64,000 bases of DNA from Marivita sp. (GTDB lineage: Bacteria; Pseudomonadota; Alphaproteobacteria; Rhodobacterales; Rhodobacteraceae), in NCBI RefSeq assembly GCF_020055635.1, contig NZ_JAIPUT010000009.1:1-64000 (forward strand), in the 5' to 3' direction. A program made the translations under genes and the position numbers. Shown piece after piece: positions 1-7,646 of this stretch. Numbering within the stretch: the stretch's first letter is position 1; each line of letters opens with the position of its first letter. The notes beneath the pieces are model-generated. The model ran no database searches. It saw nothing but the letters and a program-made list of their open reading frames with translations, and was not told the origin of the DNA.

Positions 1-221
1 ATGAGAGCTTGCTCAACCGTCGTCTCAGTTCCGTCTCCAACCTTGCGCATCTACATCACGCAGTGCCCGGCGCCGCCGGATTATTTGCCATGAACCAAAG
101 GCTTGACAGCGATCATGAGAACAGGATGCTGAAGAAGTCGGTTGGAAGGACGCTGTTCCTGCTATCACGGTTTGACTGCGGAACTTCGAGGCAGCGGACC
201 TGGTCTGGGCTACCCCTTTCG

Positions 222-371
222 TCAGGCCGCCAATAGTTTCGGTAGCCTGCCCGTGGACTTGGGTGCTGGCATGAAGGGCGCGATCAGTGCCCATTCGGGG
301 TCTGTCAGCTCGCTTGCATACTTGTCGCCCACTCGGTCATGTTGGCGGCGGGTGAGTTCGGTCCAGGCCAT
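222..371 (-). pseudogene. IS5-family transposase, 5' fragment
   Basis: Reading the minus strand from the ATG at 371 gives a 49-residue peptide that begins MAWTELTRRQHDRVGDKYAS and continues with an ELTDPEWALIAPFMP-like stretch. This is the typical N-terminus of IS5-group DDE transposases (ATDLTDEEWALIEP-type motif). The frame ends at a TGA at 222-224, where an intact enzyme would continue for well over 200 residues including the DDE catalytic core. I see no continuation in any frame down to base 1, so this is a decayed remnant rather than an active insertion sequence. It lies at the low-GC edge of the accessory region. Confidence 0.65.
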
Positions 372-457
372 CGTGATCTCCGTTCAGCTTTGCAACCGAA
401 CAGAAGCACAACCTGCTGAACTCACACAATTAGTTTCAAATCGGGTTTTAAGAGAAA

Positions 458-491
458 GGTTGGCCAAAGTCTGGCCAACCGAAGATTTTTT
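458..491 (+). terminator. Stem-loop with T-run
   Basis: A perfect 9-bp stem (458-466 GGTTGGCCA with 472-480 TGGCCAACC) has a 5-nt loop and is followed by a run of six T at 486-491, the shape of a Rho-independent terminator for plus-strand transcription. No intact plus-strand gene lies before it in the window, so it may belong to the decayed mobile element. The same stem could also serve the minus-strand operon ending at 688, but its T-run on that side is poor. Confidence 0.5.
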
Positions 492-687
492 ACAACACAT
501 TCGGTAAGGGGCTTGCTAATCTTACTGGGGTCTTTTTTCGGGTTTGTCGTCGAAATTGGCACCAACCGGCAGGAAGGAGTTGGGCGGTGGCAATAATCTA
601 GCAAATCTTTTCATCCTCGATCACAGCTACGGATCGATGACCCGCACTGGTCCTCGTTCATTGCCAACCATCTAGTTCCAACCACTT

Positions 688-1146
688 TCAGCCTCCCGGC
701 ACGAGGCCGAAAATCAACTCGCCTCGGCGATCGACTGCGCGATCTCCGCCGGCCGCCGCAGCCATGCTTTCCTTGTTCCCCTGCGAGATGGCCGAGACAA
801 CCTTGTCTGCGACACCGCGTTCCGACAGGTGGCCCATCAGAATTCGGACCCTCGCCTCATCCAAGGGAAGACCCTCAATTTTCTTGCGTTCGTCGCTGGC
901 CCTATGGGCCACCACCTTCACGCCGATATTGTCGAATACGCTCAGCACGGCGGCCGTCTGGTCAAAGACCTCCTCGGATCCCTCAACCGGGACCACGCTG
1001 TCCTTTTGGAAGAAGACGAACATGGCGGTCGGAACATCTTTGGAGGCAACCTCGCGCTCGAGCTTGGTCATCTGCGGCGCGCATCCTCCGAGCGCCGCTG
1101 CAAGCCCGACGGCGGCCGCGACTTTATACAAGATCTTTTTCCTCAT
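688..1146 (-). CDS. OmpA-like lipoprotein
   Basis: This 152-residue protein has a lipoprotein signal peptide ending in a lipobox (LGGC, Cys about residue 22), so it should be lipid-anchored after export. The mature part resembles a small OmpA-type peptidoglycan-binding domain: a VFFQKDS strand near residue 45, a KVVAHRASD segment near 77 (usually GHTD) and a closing DRAVDRRGEL motif near 137 (family form GRxxNRRVEI). The likely role is anchoring an envelope structure to peptidoglycan, but the binding residues are only partly conserved. It is the last gene of the minus-strand operon and overlaps the gene before it by 4 nt (ATGA), so translation is probably coupled. The function within the operon is inferred. 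Confidence 0.7.
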   Translation of the reverse strand: MRKKILYKVAAAVGLAAALGGCAPQMTKLEREVASKDVPTAMFVFFQKDSVVPVEGSEEVFDQTAAVLSVFDNIGVKVVAHRASDERKKIEGLPLDEARVRILMGHLSERGVADKVVSAISQGNKESMAAAAGGDRAVDRRGELIFGLVPGG

Positions 1147-1865
1147 TTCGAGTTCGACCCGCTTTTGCTCTCACTGAACGAGACGTTTTCGACCGATCCA
1201 TCGGCAGAAAAAGTGCCCGACATCGTGGTGTGGCCGTTGTCCACCGAAAAGGAACCGGTCCCGTCCCGATTGGAAGAGGAGGTAGCGGCGGTACTCACGC
1301 TGCCCGTTTGACTGGACGCCGAATGGCTTTCACCCTCGGGGTCGGTGCGGCTGGACGCGCTGACGCGGTTGTCTCCGGCAGAATTCGACGCATCCTGTTC
1401 GGTGGACTCGTCCGCCGGTGGCGCTGGCGGGAGCGACGGGAATGCCGCCGCGTCGCCCGTTAGGTTCGCTTCGGCGAGCTCAACCCAGACGAAACAGTCC
1501 GGAAAATCCATGACCGTCGCGTTTTCCGAACGTAGCCAACCGCAGGAGACCGGCACCCGTGACATCCAGATTTCCTGTTCGTCCAGTTTTTCAGTGTCAT
1601 ATGTCTGCTGGTCGACGATGGCGCCGTGGTCCTTGCATCCGGGAACCGCGCGGGCAAGATCGACATTCAGCACGCGACACTCAACAACACCGGGGGTAAT
1701 CTTGTCCGGTGAAAAGGCAAGGCTGTATCCGGGCCGAGGCTGTAGTTTGGATTGAGCTCCGTCCACGCAGGCGGACAAGGACATGGCGGCGAGAGTGGCC
1801 GTGCAGAGGGCGATATTCTTCAACGTTTGCTCCAATTCGGTTTTGTTTTTTGCGTGCCCAGTCAC
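1143..1865 (-). CDS. Putative lipoprotein with Ser-rich C-terminus
   Basis: The 240-residue product has a late hydrophobic signal (about residues 17-32) ending in the lipobox LSAC, so it is a predicted lipoprotein. The first half after the Cys is a compact domain with several Cys residues and Trp. The second half (from about residue 150) is low-complexity Ser/Thr/Gly/Asp-rich and ends in a SESKSGSNSK-like tail. I do not recognise the family. It overlaps the upstream gene by 4 nt and the downstream OmpA-like lipoprotein by 4 nt, as expected for products made in fixed proportion. The N-terminal 12 residues before the signal are unusual, and a later start cannot be excluded. Confidence 0.65.
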   Translation of the reverse strand: MTGHAKNKTELEQTLKNIALCTATLAAMSLSACVDGAQSKLQPRPGYSLAFSPDKITPGVVECRVLNVDLARAVPGCKDHGAIVDQQTYDTEKLDEQEIWMSRVPVSCGWLRSENATVMDFPDCFVWVELAEANLTGDAAAFPSLPPAPPADESTEQDASNSAGDNRVSASSRTDPEGESHSASSQTGSVSTAATSSSNRDGTGSFSVDNGHTTMSGTFSADGSVENVSFSESKSGSNSK

Positions 1866-2401
1866 TGTTCGCCGAAAAAACCGGACTCCGTTTCGGGTCC
1901 GGGTGCTTCGGAAACATCGGGGGCGAACGCGGTTTCTCGGTGTATCGTGGCGGTCGACCGACTGGCGGCCCGATCGCCTGGCAAACCGGAACCCTCTTGT
2001 GTCGGAACTGTTTCCGACGGTCCCGGAACCACATCTGCCGGGTTCCAGCCGATGAAGGCCGGGGGCGCCATGGACACAGGGCTGGCCTGGACAGCTTGTG
2101 CTTCGATGAAATCGTCCACGGCCTCGTCGACGCGTTCGGTCCAGTAAACTGCGAGGGTCCTGTTAAACTCGATCAGGTATTGAGGATCAGGCAGGATCAT
2201 CGGTTCGTAAGGCGCGATGTAGTGTTCGACCACGCCCCCCGAACCGGCAAACTGACGAACCCGCGCTTCAATCCGGGCCATCGCGGGCTCGAAACCTTCG
2301 ACCATTGGCGGAAAAGAGGTCACAGGTGCCGCTACGGGATCTGCGGCCGCCGTGACGACAGACCATACAACCAACGAAACCGAGACCAGACAATGTCGCA
2401 T
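1862..2401 (-). CDS. Exported protein of unknown function
   Basis: I choose the ATG at 2401 because it forms a 4-nt ATGA overlap with the preceding stop, matching the other two junctions of this operon. A start 7 codons upstream is possible. The 179-residue product has an N-terminal signal peptide ending near AAADPVAA and then a domain rich in Glu, Pro and aromatic residues (YIAPYEPMILPDP near residue 58). Its C-terminal third is hydrophilic and Pro/Ser/Gly-rich. No family recognised. Its place between lipoproteins and other exported proteins suggests a periplasmic or surface role, perhaps as an assembly factor. Confidence 0.65.
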   Translation of the reverse strand: MRHCLVSVSLVVWSVVTAAADPVAAPVTSFPPMVEGFEPAMARIEARVRQFAGSGGVVEHYIAPYEPMILPDPQYLIEFNRTLAVYWTERVDEAVDDFIEAQAVQASPVSMAPPAFIGWNPADVVPGPSETVPTQEGSGLPGDRAASRSTATIHRETAFAPDVSEAPGPETESGFFGEQ

Positions 2402-3105
2402 CACTGCACCTCGGGGCGGCATCCCTGCGCCTTGAGAAGGCGGGCCATGGCGGCGGGCGCTCCGCGCGGAATGACCGCGGTGCAGCTGCCGGCAAGCTTG
2501 CCGTTCGTTTTCGACGGGGCGGACCGTGTCTCGGCGGCTTGAGCCCGACTGCGGTCAGCCGGCCTGGCGGGTTGCGACTCCTGTGCTTTCTCGCGGCGCT
2601 CTTTTGCGCTTTCGTAGCCCAGTGCGCGAAAAGCCTCGCCGGCATATTTGTCCTGCATCATGATCTCGATGGCGGCTTTCTTCAGGGCGTTCGCCTCCTG
2701 TTCCGGCATGTGCTGCGCCGCGCCGATCAAGGTCTGCACCCAGTTGCGCCGCTGGCAGGATTCGTCCTCCAAGGACTGGCCGTAGCCGAGCGAAAACCCC
2801 GGGGCAGAGCCCGACATCGCATGACCCGGGCCGACACAGGATCCGCCCCCGAAAGCACCAACCGACGGCGCCGGCGGCGTGTTGCGAGAGCTGCTGGAAA
2901 AGTCGAAGACGTTACCACCCGATTGCGAGTTGGCGTCGTTGTTGACTTCGTTCTGGCTCTCGATGTCCACATTGGCATCCGCGTTCGGGGACCCCACGTT
3001 CCGTGGCGGGTTTTCCTGCGCTTGCGCCATGGGAATGGTCGATCCCGTGCCGAGGACGAGTGCGACAGCAATCGTCCGGACCGTGCGGGCAAGCGTGAGG
3101 GACAT
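2401..3105 (-). CDS. Exported protein of unknown function
   Basis: A 234-residue protein with a clear signal peptide (cleavage likely after MAQAQ, near residue 29). The mature N-terminus is Asn/Ser/Asp-rich. The centre has a glycine-rich stretch with a Cys pair (GGGSCVGPGHAM and LEDESCQRRN), and an Ala/Glu-rich helical part follows with residues MPEQEANALKKAAIEIM. The C-terminus carries two more Cys (GSCTAVIP and QGCRPE), so two disulfides are possible in the periplasm. I do not recognise the family. It is preceded by an AAAGG ribosome site and by a 134-nt gap after the first gene of the operon, and it is translationally coupled to the gene after it. Confidence 0.65.
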   Translation of the reverse strand: MSLTLARTVRTIAVALVLGTGSTIPMAQAQENPPRNVGSPNADANVDIESQNEVNNDANSQSGGNVFDFSSSSRNTPPAPSVGAFGGGSCVGPGHAMSGSAPGFSLGYGQSLEDESCQRRNWVQTLIGAAQHMPEQEANALKKAAIEIMMQDKYAGEAFRALGYESAKERREKAQESQPARPADRSRAQAAETRSAPSKTNGKLAGSCTAVIPRGAPAAMARLLKAQGCRPEVQ

Positions 3106-3239
3106 GAAAAGCCTTTCTTTCTGTTGGCAGTGAAATCAGTGATGAAGGCCGCCCTTGCAGGCGACCTTCTGACACCCGACCGGGTGGGTTTGCACGACGC
3201 GGCCGGGGCCAATGCCTGAAGCAGGTCGGACAGACCTTG

Positions 3240-4130
3240 TTAGTTGGCGCCGTCGGTGGTTGTGCCGAACTCGAAGTCACCAAAGGCGGACGAGCCACCG
3301 TTGAAGAAGCCACCGGACTGAGCACTCAGAGCCACCGAACCGCCGCCGGCGTTCGCGATCGACAGGTCGATCGGGCCGCCCAACTCGGAATCCATCGCGA
3401 ATGCAACGCCGTCTTCCTGATCTGCGGGGACACCGAGACCGGTGAACTTTTCATAAGCCTCAATGGTCGCATCGTCCTGACCCGTAAGAATGAGCGGATT
3501 GATGGTGATCCCGCCAGTGCTCGAATCCGACGTCAACGCGCTGTAGGCGAAACCTTCATTGCTCTCGGACAGCGTGGTTCCGTTTGCTGCGGCAAAGCGG
3601 GTTTCGGCGCCGTTCAACTGCAGGTTCGCTCGCGTCGAAACGCTACCGGTCATGGCCGCTTCACTCTCGACGTTGGAGGAAGAGGTTGCTGCCGTTGTGT
3701 TTCCGGAACCATCGGACGTCGTGTTGCCGAATTCGCCAGTGCCGAAAGCAGAACCGACGAAGCCGGACGCACCTGTTGCCATACCTTCGGATACGGCGGT
3801 GCCGGTCCCCACGAGTGAGCCGTTCACCGTGACCGCACGGTCGAACGTGAACGTGCCCAGAACACCAGCATCGCTTACGGACCGGTCGGATGCTGTTCCC
3901 GATGACGCGTAGCCGGTGAAGCCGTGCACAGACGCGCTTTCCGCGACGCTGGCTGCGGCAGAGCCCACGCCGTTCACGCCGACGGTCGCGCCAAACAGGA
4001 AGCCGGTGTCCTGAGGAGCCATGAGTGCAACCCCCGCAGTTGCCGACTGCGTATTCGCCGAATCCTGAGCCAATGCGCCAGAAGCGGCCAAGCAGAGCGC
4101 CAGTGCCGAAGTAACATTTAGATATTTCAT
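3240..4130 (-). CDS. Exported Ser/Gly/Ala/Thr-rich surface-type protein
   Basis: First gene of the minus-strand operon; 296 residues with a classic signal peptide (cleavage after ASGALA, about residue 21). The mature protein is almost entirely small residues (Gly, Ala, Ser, Thr, Val) with Asn and Asp, has no Cys, and looks like a beta-rich extracellular or fibre-type protein. The repeated TxSxGxGNTTAAT and GxxVGxGxA-type phrasing is suggestive of an adhesin, but I see no regular curlin repeat. The ATG has an AGGA ribosome site about 9 nt upstream. A shared palindrome lies at 4282-4297 and a perfect 9-bp inverted repeat at 4178-4206, both upstream. Function as a structural surface component is inference. 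Confidence 0.65.
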   Translation of the reverse strand: MKYLNVTSALALCLAASGALAQDSANTQSATAGVALMAPQDTGFLFGATVGVNGVGSAAASVAESASVHGFTGYASSGTASDRSVSDAGVLGTFTFDRAVTVNGSLVGTGTAVSEGMATGASGFVGSAFGTGEFGNTTSDGSGNTTAATSSSNVESEAAMTGSVSTRANLQLNGAETRFAAANGTTLSESNEGFAYSALTSDSSTGGITINPLILTGQDDATIEAYEKFTGLGVPADQEDGVAFAMDSELGGPIDLSIANAGGGSVALSAQSGGFFNGGSSAFGDFEFGTTTDGAN

Positions 4131-4177
4131 TTAGGTTCTTCCTATATTTACCTTTTCACATGGCCGAGCGCAGCACT

Positions 4178-4206
4178 GAAATGGAGCTTCATGTCCACTC
4201 CATTTC
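4178..4206. repeat. 9-bp inverted repeat in the operon leader
   Basis: GAAATGGAG at 4178-4186 and CTCCATTTC at 4198-4206 form a perfect stem with an 11-nt loop, 48 nt upstream of the start codon at 4130. On the minus strand it would lie in the mRNA leader or the promoter, so it could be an RNA hairpin or a protein site. No T-run follows on either strand. Confidence 0.5.
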
Positions 4207-4281
4207 GCCATGCGTGGCGGCGACCGGGATTTAGGTAACACGCGCTCAGATCCGGATCGACAAATCTAAAGCCAATCTCAC

Positions 4282-4297
4282 TCTATCTAAAGATGAC
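4282..4297. promoter_or_regulatory. Candidate operator (shared palindrome, copy 1)
   Basis: TCTATCTAAAGATGAC aligns with GCTATCTTAAGATAGC at 7554-7569 at 12 of 16 positions, including the core CTATCT-n-AAGAT. It lies 152 nt upstream of the exported-protein operon. The likely binder is the LuxR-type response regulator encoded at 6692-7366, but that is inference. Confidence 0.45.
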
Positions 4298-4644
4298 ATT
4301 GATTGCACTGTGGACAGCACTTTGTATGCAGCTAATGCAATTCTCAAATACTTTTGGCCCGTGCTGCGTGACCCACGCCCAGCATATACCCGCGGCGAAA
4401 ATCACGGCATTTCATCAAAAGATATGGGCAATTATACCAAAGCTTGTGTACGATTGTCGAAGCAACAGGTTACAAGTACAGGGTACGGTTCGTCGATAGG
4501 CCTCTTTTGCCAACCACTCACGAAACCTCGGTAGCCTGGCAAGGTGTTTCGTTGGCCGCCGGTCCCCACCCGGCCTCGTGCACAAGGCGCCAGATAAACC
4601 GGCGAACCGTACATTTTCTAAATAAGACCGGACTGACAAGCGTC

Positions 4645-5400
4645 CTAAACGGATTCCCCTGCCTTGAAATTGGATTTCATGGCGTCAATACCGGCGAGCA
4701 ACCGGCTGCGGAATACCGGCTTGCGCAGGGTCGCGTCACCGATGGCTCGACGATGATCCGACAATTCATCCTGCTTGACCGATTGCGACAGCAACAGCAC
4801 CGGAATATCCGCGCAATCCAGGCGAAACGCCATCAACTCGTCCACGCAGGCGTCCAGATCATCGAACAGATCAAGATCGAAGATGATGAAATCCCAATCG
4901 ACAGGGCGCGTCTGGACTGTCTCGAACATGGCGTCGATGTCGGTCGTGTGGTGAATGTCGTAGCCCTGCTGGGCGAGGTCCGTCGCGATCCTGCGGGTTT
5001 GCACCGTGTTCCGAGCGATCAGCGCGATACGCAAAGCATCGTCTTCTTCCCGTGAATAAGAATAGGATCGCCAAACCTGCAAATCCTCCATTGGCGTGTC
5101 GCGAATTCTCTGCGAACTCACACTGACCCCAGCGTCGCCGGATGTTCGGTAGAAACCGATCATCATGAGGATCAGGAAAACCAGGAGTTGCAGGCCGATG
5201 GTCAACAGGGCCGCTTGAAGAAACGTGTATCCAACCCACCAGAGGCTCGGGAGGGCGACGAGCGCAATCGGTCCGCATAAAACAAGGGCGAACACCGCGG
5301 ATCCGGCAGGATTGCCATCGGTTGATCCTTGCGGCTGGCCGTCCTGTCCCACCCGCCTTGCGGTCGAGTCAGTTGGATCGTGGTTCCACCGCAACGCCAT
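4645..5400 (-). CDS. Membrane-anchored receiver-domain protein
   Basis: This 251-residue protein has two membrane helices (about 36-58 and 62-84) and then a response-regulator-like receiver domain (about 123-245). The phospho-acceptor Asp is present (D175 in FIIFDLDLFDD), as are the switch Ser (LLLSQ, about 205) and the conserved Lys-Pro (K227 in LRKPV). The acidic pair at the end of the first strand is missing (ALIARNT), so metal binding and phosphorylation may be weak. There is no output domain. It is a paralogue of the next gene upstream (5528-6328), sharing LSxxRxAIxDATLRxPV. It may act as a membrane-bound phosphate sink or as a protein-interaction partner of the hybrid kinase nearby. No strong ribosome site is visible. 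Confidence 0.7.
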   Translation of the reverse strand: MALRWNHDPTDSTARRVGQDGQPQGSTDGNPAGSAVFALVLCGPIALVALPSLWWVGYTFLQAALLTIGLQLLVFLILMMIGFYRTSGDAGVSVSSQRIRDTPMEDLQVWRSYSYSREEDDALRIALIARNTVQTRRIATDLAQQGYDIHHTTDIDAMFETVQTRPVDWDFIIFDLDLFDDLDACVDELMAFRLDCADIPVLLLSQSVKQDELSDHRRAIGDATLRKPVFRSRLLAGIDAMKSNFKAGESV

Positions 5401-5449
5401 CCATCAAGGTTAATCCGCCAACGCGCCACGTCCAGCGGTCTTCCTTGGT

Positions 5450-5465
5450 AAGCAAGTTCTTGCTT
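5450..5465. repeat. Short palindrome upstream of the receiver gene
   Basis: AAGCAAGTTCTTGCTT: 6-bp arms (AAGCAA/TTGCTT) around GTTC, 50 nt upstream of the start codon at 5400 in the 127-nt gap between the two receiver paralogues. It could be an operator or an mRNA hairpin. Confidence 0.35.
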
Positions 5466-5527
5466 GATACCTGTCCATGATCCGGAGGGACGCAGATGTC
5501 CGGTACCCCGTCAAGACAGCCGATCGA

Positions 5528-6328
5528 TCAGCTTGTTGCAAGCGCTCGACGCTCTGTACCGCGGCGAAACATCAGAATCTTTCCGCCCGTAGACGGAACT
5601 TCCTTCTGCGCCTGGCTCGTCCGTTCATCCTTGTTCTCGACAGTGGTTTTGACCGCGACATGCAGGCGGGCCATGGTTACCGGAGCGCGCAACGTCGCAT
5701 CGCAAATCGCTTTCCGATCTGCGCTCAGATCGTCGCTTGCGACCTTGGATGAAACAAGTACAACCGACATGTGCGGTCGGATTTCGCGGAAACTCTTGAG
5801 CGCATCTACCGCGCTGAACAAGTCGCCAAAGGCGTCGCCATTTACCACCAGCATGGAAACCGTTTCGTGAATGGCCGCAATGTCCAGGATCTCGTGTATA
5901 CCGGCAGAGAACGCGTTCGGTGAAAGTGCCGCGCTTTCCAGATAGGCAATCATGGTGTCACTATCCGACTTGTCGAAACCCATGACGCAGATGCGGCCTT
6001 GACCTGCATCAGGTGATACCCGGCGCTCTGCTTCTGACCACAGGCGCGACTGGAGTTCCGAAATATCCTGAAATCTCGACCCAACCCGTCCTGGATCGGG
6101 ATATCTGTCTTTCGCACCTGCATCAGCAACCCGGTATTCAGGCGCCAATTCATACTGCCGTCTGGATGTGGACAGAGATTGAATTTTCCTGCTTGTATCG
6201 CGGACACCTGCGAACAGAGAAACCACTCCGGCTTCCCAGAACCCGCCTCTTGTATCGTCGGCGTCAATTCGGCGCGGCTTGCTCTCTGTGGCTACGGCAA
6301 AAGCGTCGTCAAAAATCAGAAAACCCAT
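5528..6328 (-). CDS. Pseudo-receiver protein lacking the phospho-aspartate
   Basis: 266 residues, soluble. Residues 110-230 align with the receiver domain of the neighbouring paralogue: MLVVNGDAFGDL versus FIIFDLDLFDDL, and DATLRAPV versus DATLRKPV. The phospho-acceptor position is Asn (N163) and the conserved Lys is Ala (A215), so it cannot be phosphorylated in the usual way. The first 100 residues are polar and unrecognised. Its ATG at 6328 overlaps the end of the 60-residue membrane protein by 13 nt and has its own GGAGG ribosome site 8 nt upstream, so it looks like a coupled second gene rather than a frameshift. A likely role is docking with the kinase or regulator in the same cluster; this is inference. 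Confidence 0.7.
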   Translation of the reverse strand: MGFLIFDDAFAVATESKPRRIDADDTRGGFWEAGVVSLFAGVRDTSRKIQSLSTSRRQYELAPEYRVADAGAKDRYPDPGRVGSRFQDISELQSRLWSEAERRVSPDAGQGRICVMGFDKSDSDTMIAYLESAALSPNAFSAGIHEILDIAAIHETVSMLVVNGDAFGDLFSAVDALKSFREIRPHMSVVLVSSKVASDDLSADRKAICDATLRAPVTMARLHVAVKTTVENKDERTSQAQKEVPSTGGKILMFRRGTERRALATS

Positions 6329-6498
6329 ACCAACAGCCTCCCCAGCAGGTAAATCCAGAACAGGAGGCCAAGAGGTACAAAAACCACGAATAGAGCCGGG
6401 ACAAGAAGCGACGGGAAACCGTCCATCTCGCTTTCGTACTTTTTCGGAATTTGCTCAAATTCCGAAAAACGTTCCATCTTGGGACTATATTGGTTCAT
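6316..6498 (-). CDS. Small membrane protein, 60 residues
   Basis: A 60-residue protein with a polar N-terminus and one long hydrophobic segment from about residue 29 to the end (LLVPALFVVFVPLGLLF and on). The ATG at 6498 has a good GGAGG site 4 nt upstream. It overlaps the pseudo-receiver gene, while the paralogous receiver gene at 4645-5400 carries its membrane part in the same chain. The two genes here therefore look like a split version of that architecture, and this protein may anchor the pseudo-receiver to the membrane. A weak version of the shared operator (TATCTTTCGAT at 6552-6562) lies upstream. Confidence 0.6.
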   Translation of the reverse strand: MNQYSPKMERFSEFEQIPKKYESEMDGFPSLLVPALFVVFVPLGLLFWIYLLGRLLVWVF

Positions 6499-6691
6499 GA
6501 CGCCTCCAAATTCGAGACGACATTAGCGCTATTTGCGTCGCGGAAGAATTGTATCTTTCGATTATTGGAGCGGGAATTAGTTTTCGAACGTTATCCCGTT
6601 TTGCTTTTCGACGGTCTTTGTCAGGCCGGCTGCGCACTGCGCCATGGGTTCGCTGTTCAGGAACGTCGCCCCAAAAGCCTGACCTGACCGC

Positions 6692-7366
6692 TCAGATGAT
6701 CTGGGTCTGCTTTGCAATCATGGCGGCCTGAGTGCGGTTCTTGGCGCCCAGCTTGGTGCATATGGACCGCATGTGCATCTTGACGGTCACTTCAGAGATC
6801 GACAAGTCATGGGCGATCTCCTTGTTGGACTGACCTATCGAAGCACCGTACAACACCTTGAGTTCACGCTCGTTCAGTTTTGATGCCGCGTCACTTGCCG
6901 GCTCGCGCTTGGCGCGATTGTCCTGGGGGGTCTCGAAGAAACTGTAGGGCACGAAACGTTCTCCGGAGGCGACCAGACGCAGGGCATTTTCCAGGGACCT
7001 GAGCGAAACCGATTTCGGGATGAAGCCCCGTGCCCCTTCCTCGAGCGCCCTCATCACAACCACACGCGAGACGGAGCCGGAAAAAAGAACTACCGAGCCG
7101 CCGGCATTCTCGGCAACGATGGATTTGATCGTCGACAAACCGTCCATGCCCGGCATGTTCAGATCAAGAAGCACAACGTCGAAAGGTCCATCCGCCCTGA
7201 TCCGCTCGCAGGCCGAGGAGAAGCTGTTGGCCAGATGCACATCGAAGCCGCATTTTTCCAGCGGTCGTACCATCGCATCCAGCAACAACTGATGATCATC
7301 CGCGATGAGGACCTTTATGGAACCGGATTCGGCCGCGGCTGTCGCGGCTTTGGTGTCTGTCGGCAT
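6692..7366 (-). CDS. LuxR/NarL-type response regulator
   Basis: Residue numbers here count from the GTG at 7420, an alternative start 18 codons upstream. I prefer the ATG at 7366 (224 residues), which has a weak GAGAAAA site. The receiver domain (about 34-155) has the acidic pair D41-D42, phospho-acceptor D86 in LLDLNMPGMDG, and K136 in FIPKSV. A LuxR-type helix-turn-helix follows (181-236: LNERELKVL, SNKEIAHDLSISEVTVKMHM). All phosphorylation residues are intact, so it should be a phosphorylated DNA-binding output of the nearby phosphorelay. A large dyad at 7544-7581 lies upstream, between it and the divergent sensor genes, and is a likely target. Confidence 0.9.
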   Translation of the reverse strand: MPTDTKAATAAAESGSIKVLIADDHQLLLDAMVRPLEKCGFDVHLANSFSSACERIRADGPFDVVLLDLNMPGMDGLSTIKSIVAENAGGSVVLFSGSVSRVVVMRALEEGARGFIPKSVSLRSLENALRLVASGERFVPYSFFETPQDNRAKREPASDAASKLNERELKVLYGASIGQSNKEIAHDLSISEVTVKMHMRSICTKLGAKNRTQAAMIAKQTQII

Positions 7367-7543
7367 TGATTTTTTCTCGTTCTGTGTGCTGGCTTTTGGT
7401 ACCTCTCGATTGAGAAGCACTCATTCTGGTGGGGAAAAATCTTCAAGGAAGATCAGCACTGGTCTCTTGTAACAACGGCTGTCTATACTTTACGTCGGCC
7501 CGGGGAAGGCTGGCGCAACGCATGCACATGGCTTCCTCCAAAT

Positions 7544-7581
7544 GATCCAATTCGCTATCTTAAGATAGCTTGAATTGGATC
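7544..7581. promoter_or_regulatory. Large dyad in the divergent promoter (shared palindrome, copy 2)
   Basis: A 16-bp perfect palindrome GCTATCTTAAGATAGC (7554-7569) is enclosed by an outer pair of 10-bp arms, GATCCAATTC (7544-7553) and GAATTGGATC (7572-7581). It lies between the response-regulator gene (minus) and the sensor operon (plus, ATG at 7647), so it can control both. Two sites elsewhere share the inner palindrome (4282-4297, 11836-11851). A LuxR-type dimer is the obvious candidate binder. Confidence 0.65.
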
Positions 7582-7646
7582 AAAGGTTGGAAAACTATCG
7601 GCCAAGAAAAACAACCTTTAGCCGAGCAAAACAGAAGCCACTTGAT

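Larger units (their letters stand above)
1..687. other. Gene-poor edge region
   Basis: Apart from the transposase fragment (222-371) and the stem-loop at 458-491, I see no supportable gene here. The reading frames present are short, lack plausible ribosome binding sites and overlap on both strands. Base composition is visibly more AT-rich than the genes downstream, which fits insertion-element debris. Confidence 0.5.
4131..4644. other. Intergenic region, regulatory
   Basis: About 510 nt, more AT-rich than its surroundings, with no convincing gene: the frames present lack ribosome sites and protein-like composition. It holds the operator candidate at 4282-4297 and the inverted repeat at 4178-4206. 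It separates the exported-protein operon from the end of the receiver-protein gene, so it should hold the promoter of the former and the 3' end of the latter. Confidence 0.5.

Noticed and set aside
688-4130. Exported-protein operon considered as csgDEFG/hfa curli system
   Set aside because: No product has the length or motifs of CsgE, CsgF, CsgG or HfaB.
5528-6498. Frameshift between the 60-residue membrane protein and the pseudo-receiver
   Set aside because: Both starts have good ribosome sites with correct spacing, so two overlapping genes explain it better. A sequencing error cannot be excluded.
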